64,000 bases of DNA from B1 sp034439755 (lineage in GTDB: Bacteria; Bacteroidota; Bacteroidia; UKL13-3), in NCBI GenBank assembly GCA_034439755.1, contig JAWXAZ010000098.1:74334-138333 (forward strand), written 5' to 3'. A program made the translations under genes and the position numbers. Position 1 is the stretch's first letter; each line of letters starts with the position of its first letter. The notes under the pieces were generated by a model that worked only from the letters and a program-made list of their open reading frames with translations, did no database searches and was not told where the DNA came from. Positions 45,062 through 53,745 of this stretch are shown piece by piece.

Positions 45062-47980
45062 ATGAAATTGAGAATAACATTTTTATTGTTTCTTGTATTT
45101 GGATTGATACAGGCAAACGCTGCCTCGGGCACGGGCAAAATATCGGGCAAAGTGGTTGATAAAAAGACCGCGGAAGAATTAATTGGCGTAACAGTGGTTG
45201 TAGAAGGCACCAGTTTTGGTGCTGCCACAGATTATGAAGGTAAATTTATTATTGGCAATTTAAAGCCAGGTTTGTATAACCTTATTTTGAGCTACGTTTC
45301 TTACGAAAAGAAAATAGTGAAAGATGTGGAAGTGAAAGCTGGCGAGGTAACCAATATTAGTGTTAGCATTGTGCAAACACAACGTGAGTTAAACGAAGTG
45401 GTGGTGCAAGCCGAGATGAGACGCGAAAACGCCAGTACTTTGTTGTTAACGCAAAAGAAAAGTACATCTATTTCTGATGGGGTTTCTGCCGACATGATTA
45501 AGAAAACGCCAGACGCAACCACAGGCGATGTAATGAAGCGTGTGAGTGGTACGTCTATTCAGGACAATAAATTTGCGGTGATTCGTGGCTTAAACGACCG
45601 TTATAATACTGCTTATATTAATGGTGCACCATTGCCTAGTTCTGAAAGTGATAGAAAGGCATTTTCGTTTGATATTATTCCTTCGAACATGCTTGATAAC
45701 ATGGTGATCAACAAATCGGCTACGCCCGATTTGCCAGGAGATTTTTCTGGTGGATTAATTACCATTAACACCAAAGACATTCCAGAGAAAAAATTTACTT
45801 CTGTTTCAATGGGAGGAAGCTTTCATAGCATTTCTACTTTTAAAGAAGGCAATACCTATAATGGTGGCAAAACCGATTGGTTAGGCCTAGACGATGGAAC
45901 CAGAGCCCTTCCTAGTGGCTTACCCGAAAGAGGTGCTTATAACAGCCAATCTATAGAAGATAAAATTAACAATAGCAAGGAGTTTAATGGCGATTGGAAA
46001 ACACAGAAAATTAAGGCATTGCCAATGAATTACTCGATGCAATTATCGGGGGGAAATTCTTATAAAGTTGGAAAGAAAGATGAGTTTGGTTTTATTGTTT
46101 CTGCTAGTTACAGCAATTCTAACAAGAATTCTTATGTAGAAAGAAATCAATTTAATAGGCCAATAGATGCCATTGATAACCAAATCGTAAATAGTTATAA
46201 AGATTCGGTTACCAAGAATGAAACTTTAATGGGCTTAATGGCCAACTTTGGGTATAAATTGGGCAACAAGGGCAAGATTAGTTTTAAGAATGCCTATACC
46301 ATTAACAGCGAAGATCAAACTATCTTAAGATCGGGCAACGATGATTATACCAGTGAGCAATTGCCTCTAGTAAGAAATACTTATTATAATTTTTCGCAAA
46401 GTAAATTATTGACTTCTCAGTTATCTGGCGAACATTTTGTTTCTACCGCCAAGACCAAAATTAAGTGGGTATTAAACAACAATATTATTGATAGACAAGT
46501 GCCAGATTTTAGGCGTTTCTCTACTTTCTCTACTATAATGGATGCAGGCACAGGTGCATACACTCCTTATGCTGCAAAATTTACCAATAGCAATCCAGAC
46601 ATTACCCAGGCAGGGAGGTTTTTTTCTAGCCTAAACGAGGTCATTAGAAGTGCAAGTTTAGATTTACAAAGACCATTGGAATTTGCCACTACCAAACATT
46701 TAAAAACTGAGGCCAAGGTGGGTGGTTTTATTCAAGGTCGTACCCGCGATTTTGAAGCACGTGCTTTTGCACCTATTTTAAAATTGTCTGGCTTAGCAAG
46801 GAATAAATTTTTAGAGGGTTCACTAGATACGATGTTTCAATCGAGCAATTATTCTAAGGACTTTTATTTTGATGAAGACTTTAGGGCGCAAGATATTTAT
46901 TCGGCCAGTTCTAATTTAAAAGCTGGGTATTTAATGTTGGATCAGCGCATTTATTCGAGACTAAGAGCCGTTTATGGCGTACGTTTTGAGTCGTATAACC
47001 AAAAATTAAATTCGTTTGAAAAGAATAGCAATCCACCAGCACCAATTTCTGTGGATACCATCTTTAACGATTGGTTGCCATCTGTGAATCTTACTTACGA
47101 GTTAACCGAAAAAGTAAACTTGCGTGCTTCAGCATTTAAATCGGTGGCCCGCCCAGAGTTTAGAGAAATTGCCCCATTTGCATTTTACGATTTTAATTTA
47201 AACACTGTAGTAACAGGTAAGCCAACCTTAACCAGAACCCGTATCAATAATTACGATTTAAGGTTTGAATACTTCCCTGGAGAAGGCCAGTTAATTTCTG
47301 CTTCTTTGTTCTATAAAGAGTTTATCAATCCAATTGAGAATGTTTATGAATATATTGGTAGCGATGCCACACAAGGATATTCGAGCGATGCCAAAGCAAC
47401 CAATTATGGATTGGAGTTAGAGTTAAGAAAGAACTTTGGTTTTGTAGATGAGTTAACTGGAACAAAATGGATGCATAATTTAACATTCACTTGTAATTAT
47501 GCTTACATCGTTTCGGAAGTAGTATTGGATCAAAGCGTATCCTTAAGCAAATATGGATCGCGTCCGTTACAGGGACAATCGCCTTATATTTTTAATACAA
47601 GTTTACAATATTATGAAGCAAAATCTGGTTTATCATTTGCCTTGTTTGCCAATAAAATTGGCAGAAGAATAGCCTTTGTTAGGGCTAAAAATGGTGAAGC
47701 ACCAGACTTATGGGAAAACCCAAGAACAGTAATTGATTTCTCTGTTTCGAAGAGAATTGTGAAAGGCTTAGAAGCTAAATTTTCTATCAACGATTTATTG
47801 GCTCAGGACTTAGTTTTTTATCAAGACAACAACGGAAATGGCAAGTTGGATGATTTTAACAAAGAGGCACTCATTAACAATGCAACTAGTTCTACAAGCG
47901 AGCGTTTAAACATGGACAATGTAATGTTTAAATACAAAATGGGATACAATGTTTCGTTTAGTTTAAGTTACAAATTCTAA
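45062..47980 (+). CDS. TonB-dependent outer-membrane receptor with carboxypeptidase-like domain
   Basis: A 972-aa outer-membrane transporter. The signal peptide ends near residue 20 (ANAAS). A carboxypeptidase-regulatory-like beta-sandwich spans about 25-105 (GKISGKVVDKKTAEELIGVTVVVEG). The plug domain (about 120-240) includes VMKRVSGTSIQ and IRGLNDRYNTAYINGAPLPS. A 22-strand barrel ends in VSFSLSYKF. No SusD partner follows, so it is not a Sus-type glycan pair; iron, peptide or another ligand is possible. A terminator at 48030-48063 isolates it. Confidence 0.9.
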   Translation: MKLRITFLLFLVFGLIQANAASGTGKISGKVVDKKTAEELIGVTVVVEGTSFGAATDYEGKFIIGNLKPGLYNLILSYVSYEKKIVKDVEVKAGEVTNISVSIVQTQRELNEVVVQAEMRRENASTLLLTQKKSTSISDGVSADMIKKTPDATTGDVMKRVSGTSIQDNKFAVIRGLNDRYNTAYINGAPLPSSESDRKAFSFDIIPSNMLDNMVINKSATPDLPGDFSGGLITINTKDIPEKKFTSVSMGGSFHSISTFKEGNTYNGGKTDWLGLDDGTRALPSGLPERGAYNSQSIEDKINNSKEFNGDWKTQKIKALPMNYSMQLSGGNSYKVGKKDEFGFIVSASYSNSNKNSYVERNQFNRPIDAIDNQIVNSYKDSVTKNETLMGLMANFGYKLGNKGKISFKNAYTINSEDQTILRSGNDDYTSEQLPLVRNTYYNFSQSKLLTSQLSGEHFVSTAKTKIKWVLNNNIIDRQVPDFRRFSTFSTIMDAGTGAYTPYAAKFTNSNPDITQAGRFFSSLNEVIRSASLDLQRPLEFATTKHLKTEAKVGGFIQGRTRDFEARAFAPILKLSGLARNKFLEGSLDTMFQSSNYSKDFYFDEDFRAQDIYSASSNLKAGYLMLDQRIYSRLRAVYGVRFESYNQKLNSFEKNSNPPAPISVDTIFNDWLPSVNLTYELTEKVNLRASAFKSVARPEFREIAPFAFYDFNLNTVVTGKPTLTRTRINNYDLRFEYFPGEGQLISASLFYKEFINPIENVYEYIGSDATQGYSSDAKATNYGLELELRKNFGFVDELTGTKWMHNLTFTCNYAYIVSEVVLDQSVSLSKYGSRPLQGQSPYIFNTSLQYYEAKSGLSFALFANKIGRRIAFVRAKNGEAPDLWENPRTVIDFSVSKRIVKGLEAKFSINDLLAQDLVFYQDNNGNGKLDDFNKEALINNATSSTSERLNMDNVMFKYKMGYNVSFSLSYKF

Positions 47981-47988
47981 AGGCGGTA

Positions 47989-48018
47989 ATCAACAGGGTA
48001 TGCCCGTACCTTGTTGAT
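47989..48018 (+). terminator. 12-bp hairpin after the TonB receptor gene
   Basis: ATCAACAGGGTA pairs with TACCTTGTTGAT (one G-T pair) around a 6-nt loop, starting 8 bp past the stop codon. It lacks a T-run and probably acts together with the second hairpin as a 3'-end stabiliser. Confidence 0.6.
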
Positions 48019-48029
48019 TTCATATGCAT

Positions 48030-48063
48030 AAAAAGTCTCATGTTTTCATGGGGCTTTTTTTTT
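48030..48063 (+). terminator. Intrinsic terminator after the TonB receptor gene
   Basis: A 13-bp stem (AAAAAGTCTCATG with CATGGGGCTTTTT, including G-T pairs) around a TTTT loop, followed by further T. Located 50 bp past the stop codon. Confidence 0.85.
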
Positions 48064-48110
48064 GGTCTGAACCGAATAGCTATTAACATTTTCATAACCT
48101 AACCTTAACC

Positions 48111-48138
48111 TTGAATCAACAGCTTGTCTATAATTTTG
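48111..48138 (+). promoter_or_regulatory. Probable promoter of the large T9SS gene
   Basis: TTG (48111-48113), a 17-bp spacer and TAATTTTG (48131-48138), a perfect TAnnTTTG box, 21 bp before the chosen ATG at 48160. Confidence 0.65.
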
Positions 48139-48159
48139 GAGAATCAAATGATGATATAT

Positions 48160-51100
48160 ATGAAAAAGTTTAACCTTTTACTATTAGGTTGTTTTATTTC
48201 CCTTTTTTCTCTGGCGCAAAAGTCCAGAACCGTTAGTGGTGCCATTACTACCAACACCACATTTTACAGCGACACTGTCTACACATTAGATGGGTATGTT
48301 TTTGTAAAAAACAATGCCGTTTTAACCATTCAACCAGGAACGGTGGTGAAAGGTAAAGCTGGCAATAAGTCAACGCTAATTATTACACGTAATGGCAGTA
48401 TTCAAGCCAATGGAACAGCAAACAGACCTATTGTTTTTACCTCTGAGAAACCAACTGGTCAACGTAACAAAGGCGATTGGGGTGGTGTGGTTATTTTAGG
48501 AAAAGCCATCATTAACAGACCAACAGATTGTACTACTTGTCCGGGTTCTACTGTAGCTGCTAGCGAAACAGGTATTCAAAATGCCATTGAAGGCGATTTA
48601 GATAACGCTGCTGGCGATGCATTATATGGTGGAACAGATAACAACCACAGCTCGGGTGTGTTTAGGTATGTGCGCATTGAATTTGCTGGCACTGTTATTA
48701 CGCCAGGTAATGAAATCAACGGATTAACTTTTGGTGGCGTAGGTAAAGGTACTACCGTAGAATACGTGCAAGTATCTTTTGCAGATGATGATGCGTTTGA
48801 GTGGTTTGGTGGCAATGTAAATGCAAAATATTTAGTGTCGCACAGAAATGTGGACGACGATTTAGATACAGATTTTGGATTTAGTGGTAAGATACAATTT
48901 GCCATTTGCCAGAGAGACTCTGCTTTATTTGATATTGGTTCAGGCCCAACAACAAATGGCTTTGAATCTGATAACGATGCGGCAGGAACAGAAGCTACGC
49001 CAAACACAGAAGCCGTATTCTCTAATATTACAGTTTTGGGTCCTCTAGCCAATGGTAAGCCATTGGGTTATAGCAACTCTTTTCAAAATGCCGCGCGCAT
49101 TAGAAGAAACTCTTCTATGAGTTTATTTAACTCTGTTGTGATGGGTTACCCAGATGCAATTTTTGTAGATGGTGCTAGAAGCTCAAACAAATTTCAAAAC
49201 GATACACTTTTTGTAAAGAACAATATTTTAGCGGGTAATTTAAGAGCGGTTAATGCTTCTACTTCGGGTGGTTCTAATCCTATAGCAACACGTGCAAAAT
49301 TATTTGCTAGTGGCAACGACTCTATATTTTCTTCAGATAATATTCTTTTTAACCCCTTTAGTTATTTAGCGCCAGATTTTAGGCCAGCATTAAATTCACC
49401 AGCAAATTCTGGTGCTTCGTTTATAGGTTCAAAAATTAGCGATCCTTTCTTTACCCAAACATCTTTTAAAGGTGCAATGGGAAGCGAAAATTGGACAAAT
49501 TGCTGGTGTAATTTCGACCCACAAACTGCAGATTATACCAACGGTAATATCAACAACATGCCATTAACGTACGATGCAGGAAAAGACTCTGCTATTTGTT
49601 CTGGTAAATCATTAGTTATTGGTCAGAACTTAACGGGTGCATACAAAGCGTTATGGATGCCGGCTACAGGATTAAGTTCTATCACTGCTGCTCGTCCCAC
49701 TGCTAACCCAAGTGTTACCACAAAATATTTTGTAACCATAAGCGATAGCATTACAGGTTGTTTTTTAATGGATAGCATTCTTGTTACTGTTAATCCTAAT
49801 CCATCTGCTAACTTTACTTCGGTTGCAGGTGCAACTGGCTTGGTAACCTTTACCAATACATCTACTAATGCTACTACTTATTCTTGGAATTTTGGAGATG
49901 GAAACAATTCTACTTCTGCTAATCCTACGCATACTTATGCAGCCAACGGTGTTTATAATGTAACCTTAACTGCTACAAGTGGTGCTTGTATTAATGTTAC
50001 TTCTCGTCAGGTAAATGCAAGTGGAATTGCTTCGCAATTAAGAGCATTCACTGGCGACATTACTAGCAACACAACTTTTTATAACGACACCATTTATATC
50101 ATCAATGGATATACCTATGTAAAAAACAATGCGGTATTAACCATTCAGCCAGGAACCATCATTAAAGGTGGTGCAAATAAGGCCTCTTTAATTATTACCA
50201 GAAATGGAAGCATCATTGCAAACGGCACCAAAAACCAACCAATTGTGTTTACCTCTGGCAAGCCTGCTGGACAGCGTAACAAAGGCGATTGGGGTGGTGT
50301 GGTAATTTTAGGAAAAGCCGTCATTAACAGACCTACAGATTGTACTACTTGTCCGGGTTCTGCAGTAGCCGCTGGCGAAGCGGGAATTCAAAATGCCATT
50401 GAAGGCGATTTAGACAATGCCACTGGCGATGCTTTATATGGTGGAAATGATAATAACCACAGCTCTGGTTCATTGAAATATGTGCGTATTGAATATGCTG
50501 GAACAGTAATTACGCCAGGTAATGAAATTAACGGATTAACTATGGGTGGTTTAGGTAAAGGAACCACCTTGGAGCATATCCAAGTTTCATTTGCAGACGA
50601 CGATGCTTTTGAGTGGTTTGGTGGAAATGTAAATGCCAAATACTTGGTTTCATATCGCAATGTGGACGATGATTTAGATGTTGATTTTGGTTTCTCGGGT
50701 AAGGTGCAATTTGCCATCTGCCAAAGAGATTCTGCTTTATTTGATATCGGTTCAGGCCCAACAACAAATGGTTTTGAATCTGATAACGATGCAGCAGGAA
50801 CAGAAGCTAAGCCCTATACAGACCCAACCTTTTCTAATATTACCGTATTAGGTCCTTTAGCTAATGGCATTCCATTGGGATATAGTAATTCATTTCAGAA
50901 TGGTGCGCGTATCAGAAGAAATTCTTCTACAAGCCTTTTCAATTCTATTATCATGGGTTACCCAGATGCCGTTTTTATTGATGGTGCGCGTTCTGTAAAC
51001 AAGAATCAAAATGACACCTTATTGTTTAAAAATAATATTTTGGCTGGTAATTTAAGAGCGGTTAATGCTTCTACTTCTGGAGGTTCTAATCCAGTTGCAA

Positions 51101-52164
51101 CACGTGCTAAATTATTCTCTATGGGCAACGATTCAATTGCTAGTTCAATGGGCGTTTTGGTTGATCCATTTAATTATATAAATCCGGTATTTGCTCCAGC
51201 ACCTGGTTCACCCGCTAATTCTGGTGCCTCATTTAGTGGCAGTAAAATTTCTGATGCATTCTTTGCGCCAACTACTTTCCGCGGAGCTATGGGCGCTAAC
51301 CCAGATAGCAACTGGACAAATTGCTGGTGTAATTTTGACCCACAAAATGCCAATTATAGCTCTTCACCAATTAACAACCCAGGTGCAACTGCAAACTTTA
51401 CAGCACCAGCATCTAGCACAACCCTTAAAGTTGATTTTGTAAACAGTTCATCAAACGCAACTGCTTACTTTTGGGATTTTGGAGTAGCTTTGAGCACAAG
51501 CGATACAAGCTCAACTATGAGTCCGAGTTTCACCTTCCCTGCCAATGGTACTTATACGGTAACTTTAACCGCAAGAAGCAAATGTGGTAACTCGGTTGTA
51601 ACAAAACAAGTGGTAATTAACGATGTTAGTATTTTACCAGTAGTTGATTTTAACTATAGCCAAAATTCTGGTGCAGGTTCAAGAGAATTTAACTTTACCA
51701 ACACAACTGTAGAAAAAGGCTTAACCATTACTTACACTTGGTATTTTGGCGATGGTGCAACAGCAAATACAAAAGACGCTGTTCACAGTTATGCTGCCAA
51801 CGGAGACTATACTATTAAATTAGTTGCAGAACATATTTATGGAAAAGATTCAGTGTCAAAAACCATCAAAGTTTTACCAACCAATGTAAAAGAAGTTTCC
51901 GCAACTTTTGCTAATTACCAAGTATATCCTAACCCTACTTCAGAAAGTACTTTTGTATCTTTCGATCTAATTAAATCAAACGAAGTATCGGTTCAAGTAT
52001 TAGACATCACTGGTAAATTGGTAATGCAAACAGAAGTGAGCCAATTAAACGCTGGATTAAACAAAATAGAATTGCCAACAGCACAATTGCCACAAGGCAT
52101 GTATTTTGTGATGTTACACACCGCAGAGTCTACAATCTCTACCCGTTTGGTTGTGATTAAATAA
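48160..52164 (+). CDS. T9SS surface protein with duplicated module and PKD domains
   Basis: A 1334-aa secreted protein. The signal peptide ends near residue 18 (SLAQ). Two copies of a ~435-aa module (about residues 22-455 and 627-1067) share TTFYxDTxY, NNAVLTIQPGT, QRNKGDWGGVVILGKA and NAKYLVSxRNVDDDLD. The module looks like a right-handed parallel beta-helix adhesin or enzyme domain. Between them lie an Ig/gliding-type segment and one PKD domain (about 545-620). After module 2 come two PKD-like domains and a type A sorting domain (YQVYPNPTSESTF ... QGMYFVMLHT). Start at ATG 48160; nearer in-frame ATGs at 48148 and 48151 are possible. Confidence 0.88.
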   Translation: MKKFNLLLLGCFISLFSLAQKSRTVSGAITTNTTFYSDTVYTLDGYVFVKNNAVLTIQPGTVVKGKAGNKSTLIITRNGSIQANGTANRPIVFTSEKPTGQRNKGDWGGVVILGKAIINRPTDCTTCPGSTVAASETGIQNAIEGDLDNAAGDALYGGTDNNHSSGVFRYVRIEFAGTVITPGNEINGLTFGGVGKGTTVEYVQVSFADDDAFEWFGGNVNAKYLVSHRNVDDDLDTDFGFSGKIQFAICQRDSALFDIGSGPTTNGFESDNDAAGTEATPNTEAVFSNITVLGPLANGKPLGYSNSFQNAARIRRNSSMSLFNSVVMGYPDAIFVDGARSSNKFQNDTLFVKNNILAGNLRAVNASTSGGSNPIATRAKLFASGNDSIFSSDNILFNPFSYLAPDFRPALNSPANSGASFIGSKISDPFFTQTSFKGAMGSENWTNCWCNFDPQTADYTNGNINNMPLTYDAGKDSAICSGKSLVIGQNLTGAYKALWMPATGLSSITAARPTANPSVTTKYFVTISDSITGCFLMDSILVTVNPNPSANFTSVAGATGLVTFTNTSTNATTYSWNFGDGNNSTSANPTHTYAANGVYNVTLTATSGACINVTSRQVNASGIASQLRAFTGDITSNTTFYNDTIYIINGYTYVKNNAVLTIQPGTIIKGGANKASLIITRNGSIIANGTKNQPIVFTSGKPAGQRNKGDWGGVVILGKAVINRPTDCTTCPGSAVAAGEAGIQNAIEGDLDNATGDALYGGNDNNHSSGSLKYVRIEYAGTVITPGNEINGLTMGGLGKGTTLEHIQVSFADDDAFEWFGGNVNAKYLVSYRNVDDDLDVDFGFSGKVQFAICQRDSALFDIGSGPTTNGFESDNDAAGTEAKPYTDPTFSNITVLGPLANGIPLGYSNSFQNGARIRRNSSTSLFNSIIMGYPDAVFIDGARSVNKNQNDTLLFKNNILAGNLRAVNASTSGGSNPVATRAKLFSMGNDSIASSMGVLVDPFNYINPVFAPAPGSPANSGASFSGSKISDAFFAPTTFRGAMGANPDSNWTNCWCNFDPQNANYSSSPINNPGATANFTAPASSTTLKVDFVNSSSNATAYFWDFGVALSTSDTSSTMSPSFTFPANGTYTVTLTARSKCGNSVVTKQVVINDVSILPVVDFNYSQNSGAGSREFNFTNTTVEKGLTITYTWYFGDGATANTKDAVHSYAANGDYTIKLVAEHIYGKDSVSKTIKVLPTNVKEVSATFANYQVYPNPTSESTFVSFDLIKSNEVSVQVLDITGKLVMQTEVSQLNAGLNKIELPTAQLPQGMYFVMLHTAESTISTRLVVIK
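48226..51360 (+). repeat. Internal gene duplication, two ~1.3 kb copies
   Basis: Copy A (about 48226-49530) and copy B (about 50038-51351) lie inside the same gene and align at a constant offset of 1812 bp through most of their length, with no indels. A 9-bp indel near the end changes the offset to 1821. Many stretches of 20 or more bases are identical, which indicates a fairly recent intragenic duplication or ongoing gene conversion. Confidence 0.88.
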
Positions 52165-52183
52165 CTATTGGTTACGCCACTTT

Positions 52184-52222
52184 AAAGCTGCCTCAAAAGA
52201 AATTTTGGGGCAGCTTTTTTTT
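52184..52222 (+). terminator. Terminator, block copy 1
   Basis: AAAGCTGCC-T-CAAAA pairs with TTTTG-G-GGCAGCTTT around a GAAA tetraloop: a 15-bp stem with one G-T pair, followed by T. Begins 20 bp after the T9SS stop codon. Confidence 0.9.
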
Positions 52223-52274
52223 CGGTTAGAACCAAGGTGATTTTCAACTATTTTTTTGCCTCTTGCGCCACTTT

Positions 52275-52314
52275 AAAGCTGCCTCAAAAGAAATTTTGGG
52301 GTAGCTTTTTTTTT
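52275..52314 (+). terminator. Terminator, block copy 2
   Basis: Same stem as copy 1 with a C-to-T change that keeps pairing as G-T, and a longer T-run of nine. Confidence 0.85.
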
Positions 52315-52366
52315 CGGTTTGAACCAAGGTGCTTTTCAACTATTTTTTTGCCTCTTACGCCACTTT

Positions 52367-52404
52367 AAAGCTGCCTCAAAAGAAATTTTTGGGCAGCTTT
52401 TTTT
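52367..52404 (+). terminator. Terminator, block copy 3
   Basis: Same stem with one G-to-T change that weakens the middle of the helix; the outer AAAGCTGCC/GGCAGCTTT pairing and T-run remain. Confidence 0.8.
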
Positions 52405-52535
52405 CGGTTTGAAGCAAGGTGATTTTCAACTATTTTTTTGCCTCTTACGCCACTTATGCAAATAATTGCTGTTATTTTAATTTCGATAGAACTACGTATT
52501 TGGTATTTTATAGGCAAGTCTGTGTATGAAAATAG

Positions 52536-53136
52536 CCCCAAGACAAACGCTTAGAAAGTATTTTGCAAATACCTAACTACAAAAACGGGAGCTTTTAAAG
52601 CCTAGAAAACACCCCCAATTTTGCCCCAATATCAATACTTGGGATGCCGCAAAAAGTATCCTCAACAAATCCAAAAATACCAAACCCAGTATAAACATGC
52701 CCTGCATCAAAACCGATTTAAAACCGTTAGAGCAAAAGGGGGTAAAAGTTGTTTGGTTCGGCCATCCCTGTTTTTATCGGAAATGCAGCTCTGCTTAAAA
52801 TATTCGACATGAGTTTAAAAGAACCAATATTTAAGATGTGGCAGATTTTCCCGAGCTCAATGTGCTCTTGTTAACCCGCAATCATTACAACCATTTAGAT
52901 TATGAAACGATACTGAAGTTAAAAGGAACGTTTAAAAAAATAGTGACTGCTTTGGGGTTGGTGTGTCCTTAAACGAATGCGGTAAATTTGCGCTTGCAAT
53001 GTATGCATGGAACGCGCCCATATATGGTGTGAGACAAGTTGCTAAAGCTGGGCAGCAAAAAATTATTACGCCATAAATTGGCGAACTATTGATATTAGCT
53101 AGCCATGAGCCAGATTCAATTTGGTGTGATTTTTAA
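52536..53136 (+). pseudogene. Decayed MBL-fold metallo-hydrolase (RomA/NAPE-PLD-like)
   Basis: Successive fragments in shifting frames read like a cytosolic MBL hydrolase. RLESILQIPNYKNGSF-stop comes at 52548 on, NTWDAAKSILNK through VKVVWFGHPCF at 52634-52780, then ADFPELNVLLLTRNHYNHLDYE around 52835-52905. A C-terminal piece, IITP-stop-IGELLILASHEPDS, ends at 53136. The metal motif expected as HDHYDHLD has become RNHYNHLD. The strand between the GH motif and the metal motif is deleted, and at least four stops or frame changes are present. This fills the gap between the terminator block and the next gene. Confidence 0.85.
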
Positions 53137-53198
53137 TTTCAAAAAATTATATTTGATTCATTAATTAGCTTTTATCTTTAATCTTAAACCACGCAACA

Positions 53199-53717
53199 AT
53201 GGAAACAGTTACAAAAGTGCTACTATTTTTAGGCAAGATGATTCTCAATTTAGCGGGAATAATAATTGGCTGGTATTTGTATATAATGTATGTGCGTCCT
53301 TTGGCCCAAGGCGCAATTTTGCCAGAATATTTCCAAGAAATTATTGCCGTAATTTTGTTGATGATAGGCTTACCCTTATTATCGCTCAAAAGAATTAGGC
53401 CAATTAACAATTTTAGCGTGGGCGTTATGGGCTTAATTATTCCCTTGATATTGTTGGGTATTTTTGGTCTGAACCAAAGCTCCAGCGCGCGATCCTATAA
53501 ACGATTATATCCAATAGAACGAAAAGCCATAGACCAAGGAGATTTGGTATTAAGCGTGTATATTTACGAGAAAAGTAATTGGATTCAGCTAAGGGTGCCA
53601 AAAGACAATTGCTATAAACTCGACTCTGTAGAAATTAAAATGATCGACGGATTATTGGGGTTAAAAGTGATGACCAAAGAAATAGAATTTTCTAAGAAAC
53701 CCGGTTGCGAAGGTTAA
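53199..53717 (+). CDS. Hypothetical membrane protein
   Basis: A 172-aa protein I do not recognise. Residues about 8-33, 45-63 and 72-90 are hydrophobic helices, followed by a soluble C-terminal domain of about 80 residues with two cysteines near each end (DNCYKLDS, KKPGCEG). It lies 28 bp before a T9SS protein on the same strand and could be cotranscribed. Possible weak -7 box TATCTTTA about 25 bp upstream. Confidence 0.65.
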   Translation: METVTKVLLFLGKMILNLAGIIIGWYLYIMYVRPLAQGAILPEYFQEIIAVILLMIGLPLLSLKRIRPINNFSVGVMGLIIPLILLGIFGLNQSSSARSYKRLYPIERKAIDQGDLVLSVYIYEKSNWIQLRVPKDNCYKLDSVEIKMIDGLLGLKVMTKEIEFSKKPGCEG

Positions 53718-53745
53718 ATTTAGTATATTAGCAAAAAAATACAAC

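Larger units (their letters stand above)
52175..52455 (+). repeat. Triplicated ~91-bp terminator block
   Basis: Three direct repeats (52175-52265, 52266-52357, 52358-52447) plus an 8-bp start of a fourth copy follow the large T9SS gene. Each unit contains one intrinsic terminator and a shared tail with GGTTxGAACCAAGGTG. Copies differ at only a few positions. Confidence 0.92.

Noticed and set aside
48576..49052. A 158-aa minus-strand open frame inside the large T9SS gene
   Set aside because: It is the antisense of a repeated beta-rich module; the same shadow appears in the second copy, and its residue composition is not protein-like.
45062..52164. SusC/SusD-type polysaccharide utilisation locus
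   Set aside because: The gene after the TonB receptor is a T9SS protein with its own promoter, and no SusD-like lipoprotein or glycoside hydrolase is present.
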